DNA of 64,000 nucleotides from Laetiporus sulphureus 93-53 (taxonomy: Eukaryota > Basidiomycota > Agaricomycetes > Polyporales > Laetiporaceae), in the NCBI RefSeq assembly GCF_001632365.1, contig NW_024468516.1:528177-592176 (forward strand), given 5' to 3'. Every line of letters starts with the position of its first letter. Within the stretch, counting starts at the first letter, position 1. Shown here one piece after another: positions 55,808 to 64,000 of this stretch. Below the pieces are notes generated by a model. The model saw only the letters and a list, made by a program, of their open reading frames with translations, was not told the origin of the DNA and did no database searches. A program made the translations under genes and the position numbers.

Positions 55808-57283
55808 TCAGAGGGGTCGCCACACACCGGCCGCTCCGGCGGAGACTTCCACACCCACTCTGCGGCGTTCGCACGTCCGCAGAAATGCATCACACACTTT
55901 GTCCCAGCCCGCTGAGATGAAGGGATTGCCTGTGCAGGACAGCGGCAGTTGCAGCCGCACGGACTTCAAAGAAACATATGAGCCATCATTTTCGAGGATT
56001 CGGTGCAACATGGAGAAGGCTAGGGGCAACATGACCATCTTGCTTGTGGAGTCGGCCACAAGAGTGACGCAGCAGATGCAACGGTGTGACCGCATGGCCC
56101 ACAGGAGCGGCGACACTGAGGGACTGGATGCTAGCACCCAGTGACTCAGGTTCGGACACATTTCCAGCAATCCTAGCTGCCCGTGATGAAGGGCATTCAG
56201 ACGACGGAGCCTCTGGCCGCTGCGCTGAACGAATTCGCCAACGTCATGTGGAGACGAGGTGGATGACGGGCTCCCCGTGACGACCAGATGAGTCAAAGCC
56301 GGAGTATTACAGGTGAGGAGGGAATTCTTGTATGTCCGCGTATTGTCCGAGATGATGAGGCTGCGCAATTGCGGGAAGTCGAGATGGGTGAATGAATATA
56401 CGATTTGTCGTGATGTGGAGGAAGGAGGAGACACCCAGAGCATCTCCAGGGATGGCGCGAGGTGCGGGACGAGCACCTGCAGAAGGCTCTCGTGCTCGCC
56501 TCTACACTCGAGCCTGCGTATATGCACCTGCTTCAGGCCCTTCGAGATGGTACGCGTGAGCGCACACCACTCCCAGAGGTGTGGGTCGGATGTGCAGGCG
56601 ATGGTGGAGAAAACGCGCAGGTTGGGACAGCTCTTGAAGATCCGGCCGAGGGCTCTCAAATGCTCTTTCTTCCATATGTGCACGCCCTCCAAGGCGAGTT
56701 CGAGGCGGATTGTCCACCGCCCTGGTCCCGCGACGGGCGTGCGCGAACGTTGGTGTCTTGACGCTAAGGCAGCCGCCACGTGGATTGCATGGTCTCCATC
56801 CTTCAGCAAGATGTATCTGAAGAGGAACTCGGCGACCAACGCATTCCATCTCCTTGAAACGAGGGCGATGGCCAAGTTGGTGTCCATAGCTTCTCGGTGC
56901 CACCGATGCAAATGAATTGCATTTTGGTCGTCTGCGATGCGCTCTATGCTCTCTCCGTCATTGCACGTCATAGCCTCCGGGATGTAGGTCGCGTCCGCGA
57001 ATATGCCAAGCCATAACTCGTTGGGAATCTTCTCGGCTAAGCATCGCATGGCGTCAAATTGCCGACAGCGTCTGACAGGAGTGGCAGTGCGCGCGAGAGG
57101 CGGTGAGGAGCAGAGTGACTGTGCAAGCTCGCCAGCCCGTGCATATTTATTTGCGTGGCCCCGTGCCATGTGGTGGATTGCCGGTCCGCGAGAATAGGGT
57201 CGCCTGTTGAGAACAGCGTGGACAGCACGCCCCTGCGGGTCGGTTGCGATCATCGTGTGCTGGGCTAAACTATTGACACACAA
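55808..57283 (-). CDS. F-box protein, intronless
   Basis: A single open frame of 491 codons with no intron, unlike every other confident gene here. The F-box is at about residues 83-145 (KIPNELWLGIFADATYI ... NLAIALVSRRWNALVAEFLFRYILL), the usual L/I-P-x-E-L-W start and RRWxxLxxxxLxR end. The rest has repeated hydrophobic units (LRVFSTIACT, LKQVHIRRLEC, LEMLWVSPPS, LRSLIISDNT, LTHLVVTGSP), consistent with degenerate leucine-rich repeats as in Agaricomycete F-box families. Such proteins recruit unknown substrates to SCF complexes via Skp1. The true start may be Met79 (position 57049), directly before the F-box; the 78 residues before it are His/Arg/Ala-rich and not family-like. Confidence 0.8.
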   Translation of the reverse strand: MCVNSLAQHTMIATDPQGRAVHAVLNRRPYSRGPAIHHMARGHANKYARAGELAQSLCSSPPLARTATPVRRCRQFDAMRCLAEKIPNELWLGIFADATYIPEAMTCNDGESIERIADDQNAIHLHRWHREAMDTNLAIALVSRRWNALVAEFLFRYILLKDGDHAIHVAAALASRHQRSRTPVAGPGRWTIRLELALEGVHIWKKEHLRALGRIFKSCPNLRVFSTIACTSDPHLWEWCALTRTISKGLKQVHIRRLECRGEHESLLQVLVPHLAPSLEMLWVSPPSSTSRQIVYSFTHLDFPQLRSLIISDNTRTYKNSLLTCNTPALTHLVVTGSPSSTSSPHDVGEFVQRSGQRLRRLNALHHGQLGLLEMCPNLSHWVLASSPSVSPLLWAMRSHRCICCVTLVADSTSKMVMLPLAFSMLHRILENDGSYVSLKSVRLQLPLSCTGNPFISAGWDKVCDAFLRTCERRRVGVEVSAGAAGVWRPL

Positions 57284-57366
57284 ATTTCAGCAACGGTGCG
57301 CTACAGATCTCCGGCAGTTTGTGCTGGACGATCCGAATGTGGAATTCCAAGAATTTCGATGTACAA

Positions 57367-60300
57367 TCATAGTGTGTCCCTGACAAAGCTCAACGTGCCC
57401 AACGACCAAGCAAGCAATTCCACTAACTTCTCGCTCTCCTTGCGCTGTGCCTCCTGCAGCGCCTCGAGTTCTTGGTGCAGCTCTTCATTCTCCATCAGAA
57501 CGTCCCCGTGCATGCGAAGGAAGACATTCAAGAACGTTTGTACAGCCTCAAAGTCGCGGTGTGAGCACAGCCGATCATGCAATGCCTTTAGGAACAATCG
57601 GAGTGCGTCCAACGTGACTAGCTCGTGTAACTCAAGATCGAGGGCGGCCGGTGACAATGTCTTCGCATATGCGAAAAACTCCTCGTCTGAGCAACATGAG
57701 TCAGTCAGAGGCGGATCACCGGACAGGATAGGGCAGTCCCGCTTACAGTCACCCTCGGGTTTCTCCGCAGCTAGCTTTTTGTAGAAAACGCTCGTGCTGG
57801 AAGCAGCGGCTTTCTGTAGCCGTTTTGTTGACTTCGGGGCATTTGCGTCCGATTCCTTCTCTTCGATGGCAAATCGAGGTTCCAAGCCGGGAAGAGTGGG
57901 CAGGAAGAATGGCGCCCTCTCGGGCTCCTTCGGTGGCTCCTTCGGCTTGTTGCGTTGCTACGCAGGGGACTATGTGAGATGCACATTCTTAACAGAAAAC
58001 AAATCATGACATACCTGGATCACCTCGAAATTCAGCAGTGTTTGCCATTTCGAACGCGGGAGCAGCGAGAAGGTGACCAAATCGCCATCGAGGTTCGATT
58101 GTGTGAGGAACACATCAGGCAGAGTTTCCTGACCATTGAGAGTGAGCGACGATAGGGCATCAAGCGCTGCAAAAGAATGATCAGCATATATTTCCGCAGA
58201 TAAGCCGGAGCTATCACCTTCTTCCTCTGCCTCCCCTTGCATGGAAGGTAGAGAGACATCTTGCACATCTTCATCCGAGACACTCTGGAAGGACACCTCG
58301 GAATATTGCGCCCGATTTGCCCTAAATATACATGTTAGAATATGAGGGACGATGGTATATGCACGGATTTACCATAGATACACTCCAACACTATCCACAT
58401 GAGCGGTAGCGAGGAAGTCGTTTGTAGGGGAGAACGTCACGCTTGTTGCCACACTCGCTGTCCGAAAAGCATCGATGAGACGCCCAGTTGGGATATCGAA
58501 TGTCCGAATGATTGAATCTAATGAAGTCGTTACAAGCCATCGCGAGTCAGGAGAGAACGTCTAGTCGAAATCAGGATTGCAAGCACGGGCAGCCATAGGC
58601 TTGGTACTCACTACGTCCAGCACTCGACCGCGGAAACCACCCAACTCTCGCACAACTCGGCGCGTTTCAATGTCTACGATGCGGACTAATAGGTCGTCAC
58701 AGATCACTGCGAGAAGTCCACTATCTCGATGCAAAGTGATGGAGACAGCGGAAGAAGGGAGAACGAGTGTATGCTCCAGCTTCGCGGTATGGAAATCAAA
58801 GAACTGTTGAAGTGTCAGCGTCGATCACAGCTCCAATGAGACAAAACCAACATTGACGGTCCCGTCCAGAGTACTAGCAACCACCGAGCCGTTAAGTGCG
58901 TCGGTTGCCAGCCCTGTAATGCATCGTTCCTCCAATTTCTTCTTGGTCGAGCCGGTAGGGCGAAATTTGCTCGTGACCTCCGGAGGGCATGGTCCAACAC
59001 TATACGTCTTGCGTAGGATACCCGACTGCATATTGTACATGTGGATGGCGCCAGTAGAGGACGACGCTAGACCAAAGTTACCACACGCCGAGACGCAAAC
59101 AGCCTAGGGTGGTAAGAAAAAAGTCAGTCATCATGTCGTTAACAGATGGAAGTTATCCACCTTCACTGAGCCGACTGGTGCCCCTTTCTTGCCGCCATTG
59201 CCGAATCCAAATGCATATTTGCCAATCTTTTTTTCCTTCATACTCCAGGTACGTGCGAAGGTTTCATCTGCGTGCGCGGTAAGAATATCATCCCAGTCTC
59301 TCGCACGAGCAGCTGAGTAGGATACTGCATTGATGGGAGGAAGCTTGAGGGATGCAACAGGTATAGATTGGCTTGTGGCCTTTTTGGATAGGGAACCTAT
59401 GTTCGAGGAACACAGTCAGGAGAAGAAGCACGACGTGGACATGCATTCCTACCTTGGCTGAATTCAAAGCTTCGGGAATCTCTGACCACACTCGTGCACC
59501 GCAGACTACGATCCCTTGACGCCGTCAGGATTTGCTTCCCGTCTTCGCCGTAATACCTGATGAGATGCGGCGGGGCATGGTGGCCCGATCGGAATTTGAG
59601 AAGACGGGGCGGGGAAGTAGGAGAGTCGAAGACCCATTGCTGTATTGCGATGAACCCTCAATCATAAGCTTCAACAATGCTAATCACAGACGTACTTTCA
59701 CGCTGTTGTCTTCACCAGAGCTGATCAGGAGAGGTTGGCCGGGGACCCACTCCACGGAGGTAACCGCTCCGTCATGTGCACCGCGCATTAAGTGAAGTAG
59801 CCGCCCACCAGCGTTCAGATCCCACAATGCAATGTGGCCTATAGAGGAGGCGGAGGCAAGGATAGCCTGTCCGTCTGGAGTATCGTGACTCAGCCAAGCG
59901 TATCCGCAACAGCAATAGAAGTAGGCATACCTGACCGAAAAGACAGTGCGCGCACAGCACCATCTTGCATTTTCATCCTCATCAGCCGCTCGTCTGTCCT
60001 CACATCATAAACCGATATCTCTCCGGAAGCAAACCCGATTCCGACCACATCGATGGCAGGGGACTGTACAAGTGCAGAGATTGGATTTGTCAAGGAACTC
60101 TGCGAGTTTGTTGGTAATGTTAAGAGGGAGGCAACTGGGAACGTATGTATCCGCGTCCTGGACAATATTTCATGAGCCCCACACGTCGCTCATGTCTGAA
60201 AGCACTCTTACTGTGTGCGGATATTCCAAAGCTGTATATCGCCTTGACTACTAGATACGAGAACTTTGTTGAGATACGTCGCGGGATGCAGGATAGATGT

Positions 60301-61009
60301 CGCAATAAAGTTCGTATCAAATTGTATGGTAGCCTGCAGTTCTACAGTCGTCCATGGCATGAGTAGAACGTTGTAGGAGCAAGAGATAACTCCGCACCTT
60401 CGCTCTCAACATCCCATGCCAACATCCTTGATCCGTCATCGGTGAGTGCGAGCAGCTGTGAGCCGAAGACTAGGATGAAAGAGATCGTTGTTCCTAATGG
60501 GTTAACCAGCCTCCCAGTCTATTATGACAGTCAAGCTAGAGACAGCTTCTCTAATTGCAAATGCTTACCTCCTTCCCTCTGATGTACCTGATTACATTAG
60601 GACCGCTGGCCGTCCAGACAGAGTTTCCCTCCATAGCCATGTAGGTAATTGGCTCTGGTGCGTCGGGACCTAGCATGAATGATAATGGTTTTCTGGTCAC
60701 GCGTCCGTATCAGAAACATACAGAGGGACTCACTTACTTACCCACAAATAGAAGACCCATCTTTCCTCCTTCCCACATCGCCCACGCCTTGCCTAAGCAT
60801 GTCACAAGGTGTAACCGCGGGCCTTCCGTGGAACCCTTGTAGGAACGGGTCTGTAGGACAAATGGTAGATGATTGGTGATGAGACCAAGAGCGCGGAAGG
60901 GAGCGAAAAGACGCGGTTCCGTCGAGGTTTTCTTCGAATCCGTTTGCCCGACGCGGGGACGTTTGCGAGGTGGAGGATGGCTATGTTCCATTTCCGAGTT
61001 TGTACTCAT
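57367..61009 (-). CDS. UTP21: Utp21/WDR36, small-subunit processome WD40 protein
   Basis: Fifteen exons, 955 aa: complement(57367..57686, 57747..57957, 58015..58166, 58218..58321, 58373..58560, 58612..58803, 58852..59103, 59161..59396, 59453..59639, 59696..59874, 59931..60157, 60212..60341, 60398..60518, 60569..60669, 60742..61009). Utp21 belongs to the UTP-B complex that folds pre-18S rRNA in the nucleolus. After a basic N-terminus comes the family start FAPFRALGLITNHLPFVLQ; two tandem propellers follow (for example GDIQLWNIRT, SSIGHIALWDL, FSPDSRWLVTTSLDSIIR), then the Utp21 C-terminal domain (RAPFFLPTLPGLE ... FFAYAKTLSPAALDLEL). An in-frame ATG at 61021 would add 4 residues. Introns 57687-57746 and 58167-58217 have no in-frame stop; they were assigned because removing them restores the family sequence. 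Confidence 0.93.
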
Positions 61010-61275
61010 GGTAGTGACCATATTGGCGCAGAGATATGGTATTCGTCACTGGTCGCGCAGATGGTGTCGGCTCTCAGTCTGGAGGGGGCGAGCGGTAGGG
61101 CCACTAAATGTAAAGCAGAGAATTTCAGGGCGATCGGGCACGTGAGCAAGACAGCGGTTGTTGCGGTGTGTTGTCCAAAGCCTTCCGTTCTTAACAGCGA
61201 CAAACAGCCTCCCATTGGGGTGGCGCGGAAATACCGCGTATCCCGCCAGCATCGACGCCGACAAGAGTTTTCGCA
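61010..61275. promoter_or_regulatory. Shared divergent promoter region, UTP21 / SRP receptor beta
   Basis: 266 bp lie between the two start codons, so both promoters and 5' UTRs are here. Both genes serve growth-linked processes (ribosome assembly, protein secretion). The call rests on arrangement only; no specific site was identified. Confidence 0.45.
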
Positions 61276-62276
61276 ATGGACACTTACAACACCGAGGAGT
61301 CTTTGCACGTTGAGTCGGAAGTGCTGTCGCCCGCGTCCGTGTTCACGCCGCAGACGCTCTTGATTGCATCACTGTCGCTGGTGGTCGCGCTCCTCGCTAG
61401 TTAGTACTTCCGTTCTGCCTGCAGTCTCGACTCTCATGCCTGGGCAGTTATTATTATTCTATCGCGTAGAAGGTCACTCTCGAAGGGAGATGCCCTTCTC
61501 CTTGTTGGCTATTCTGATGCAGGCAAGACTGCCATTCTGTCTAACGTAAGATCAGTCACACGCGTACCACCCTCTTCTCATGCCCTTCCATAGCTCGTCT
61601 ACAAGAAGACTTTACCGACGCATACATCAATGCAAGTAAACACATCTATAGTGCCACTAGGAGAGAGAACACTCCGAGTGATCGATGTGCCGGGACATCC
61701 TCGAATCCGCGACCAATTCCGTGAATACCTACCTGACGCGAGAGCAATTGCCTTCGTCGTCGACTCGAGCACGATTTCCCGGAACGGGGCAGCCGTTGCA
61801 GAGTTAGTAGAATGTCTCGATGCGTCTTAATTGTTACTGAAGTCTATTCGCCGTATCATAGACACCTTCACCAAGTACTGCATGCGATTACTTCCCTCCC
61901 ACCCTCGAGACCTACCCCTGCACTGCTTATCGTTGCACACAAGCGTGACCTTCTCAAGTCAACAGCTCAAGCAACGCCGGACCAGCTCGCCATCAATCGC
62001 GTGCGGACCATCCTCGAGCGCGAACTCGAGAAGCGGCGAGCATCTCAAGCTGGCGGAGTCGGTGTCGAAGGCCTCGGAGTGGAGGGTACCGAGTCCGAGT
62101 TGGGCGGCTTGGAGTGCAGCGGCACGGGCGAGTTCAGGTTTGCCAGTTGGGAAGGAGGGCAGGTCGATTTCGTCGGCACCTCCGTGGATATCAGCAAAGA
62201 AGCTGGGTTAGACGAGAACTCGGTCGACGTCGACGGACTGCAGCCTCTACGCCGGTGGATAGAAGAGCAACTATAG
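61276..62276 (+). CDS. SRP102: Signal recognition particle receptor subunit beta
   Basis: Four exons: 61276..61399, 61448..61545, 61594..61802, 61862..62276; 281 aa. The beta subunit is a membrane-anchored Arf-like GTPase in the ER that holds SRP receptor alpha. A single N-terminal span (LLIASLSLVVALLA, continuing into IIIIL) is followed by RRRS and the GTPase domain: P-loop GYSDAGKT (62-69), switch II as DVPGHPRIRDQ, the SRbeta-specific FVVDSST, and HKRDLLKS as the NKxD-type motif. An acidic Gly/Glu-rich insert (about 203-225) lies before the last strand FASWEGGQVDFVGTSV. The C-terminal helix LQPLRRWIEEQL is usual. The first intron starts with GTTAGT. Confidence 0.93.
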
Positions 62277-63163
62277 CCCTGTTGATGGGCAGATCGATCG
62301 CCTGTGCGCAATCGCTTTGCAAACAATGACAAACAACCCGGACAATATAAAGTTTTCCCGACGGTGAAGTTGCTCCTCTCATGCAGCCTCAAAGACAGTG
62401 CCTGTTCTTCGTTCAATACTCCACGGGGAACATGGCGATTCGGCATTGCAGAGAGTGATACTGTGGGTGGCAAAAGAGCTCTAGCATCTCCCCCTTGGAG
62501 GGCCATGGTGTCGTGAGTGTCAGAACTTCCCTACATTCCTTCTCTGTAGCGCACGTACCATGTACGTTGTGTTGTGTTTGCATTGCACTGCAAATCATTA
62601 TTTATAGCTATCTACGGGCATGTAGTGATGTAGTGATAGCCGTGTGTAGCAACGCTAACAATTGATGATTTTCTACCGTTCATATACCTTGCGCATCCTC
62701 GACTAAAACCGCTGCCACAACGTTTGCAACATTCAAGAATGATCTGAGTCCCCCTCTCTAAGACCGTTATTCGCTTGCATAGACGTCCAATAATAGTAAC
62801 ACTGAAGATATCAGCTACGGTAGTACTTTGGCATCACTGTGTCTGCTCGACCTGCGGCAGAGGAATTTACTTGTCCGGGTCCGATTGAATGGATTCTGTT
62901 GAATGTAACTACAAGAACTAAAGTGCAGTTTCATCATCGATTCCATTGAATATCCACAACTCAGTAAGGCCTCTATATGCTTAAATGTTGTCCTGGTATC
63001 TATCGTATTTTCAAAAGCAAGGCCACCGTGACGTCGCCAAGGTAAGGAATGTGACGTCACTGAGACTTGACTTGTTGTCACGGTCACTCCACGGGCGGGC
63101 CGTACACGAGCTTAACTTGACGTACGTTCTCTCGTTCGTCGACGACCATTTGCTAGCGACGCC
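62277..63163. other. Intergenic, promoter of SAR1
   Basis: About 890 bp between two genes in the same direction. The only long frames are short and unlike proteins. An AT-rich patch near 62580-62660 probably marks the 3' end of the SRP receptor gene. No repeat or RNA gene was seen. Confidence 0.45.

Positions 63164-64000
<837 letters not shown>

Overview
This window is nuclear DNA of a filamentous basidiomycete, most likely an Agaricomycete. Genes are dense on both strands and cut by many short introns (mostly 47-70 nt, GT-AG, with CTAAC/CTGAC-type branch sites near the 3' end). The families are fungal: a Zn2Cys6 regulator, Atg15 lipase, fungal AIM9-like kinase, Cab4-type PPAT and DUF3074. 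I assembled 25 spliced gene models (about 150 introns) by hand. In each, exon phases and lengths add up to a whole number of codons. I see no virus, prophage, CRISPR array, rRNA or convincing tRNA. The content is mostly conserved eukaryotic housekeeping.

Layout, left to right. 1-8 kb: partial mitochondrial protein (-), retropepsin-fold fungal protein (-), SAM methyltransferase (-), UBC9 (+), SNU13 (-) divergent from proteasome beta-5/PRE2 (+). 8-20 kb: Sac2/INPP5F-like phosphoinositide phosphatase (+), DHHC palmitoyltransferase (+), Zn2Cys6 regulator (+). 20-24.4 kb: a 4.5 kb stretch with no recognisable gene. 24-35 kb: LIM/paxillin-like protein (+), CAB4 PPAT (-), a broken AIM9-like kinase (-), four-span membrane protein (+), ATG15 lipase (+). 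35-45 kb: guanine deaminase (-) divergent from a type-I glutamine synthetase (+), a truncated SKP1 paralogue (+), DUF3074 protein (-), mitoribosomal bL27m (-), canonical SKP1 (+). 45-64 kb: CEG1 capping enzyme (+), Ser-rich orphan (-), a poorly resolved 2.7 kb stretch, WDR53-like protein (+), Tim17/22/23-family protein (-), intronless F-box protein (-), UTP21 (-) divergent from SRP receptor beta (+), and SAR1 (+), cut one base before its expected stop.

Functional links are loose, as usual in fungi. Nitrogen: guanine deaminase releases ammonia and the head-to-head glutamine synthetase is of an ammonia-assimilating family. SCF ubiquitin ligase: two SKP1 genes and one F-box gene. Secretory pathway: SRP receptor beta and SAR1. 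RNA: SNU13, CEG1, UTP21. The main oddities are a kinase locus that has lost its catalytic core and carries a nonsense codon, four introns that fit only GC-AG boundaries, glutamine synthetase exons as short as 9 and 11 nt, a retropepsin-fold protein with Lys at the catalytic Asp position, and a SKP1 duplicate without the C-terminal F-box-binding tail. I did not find a new defence or mobile system.
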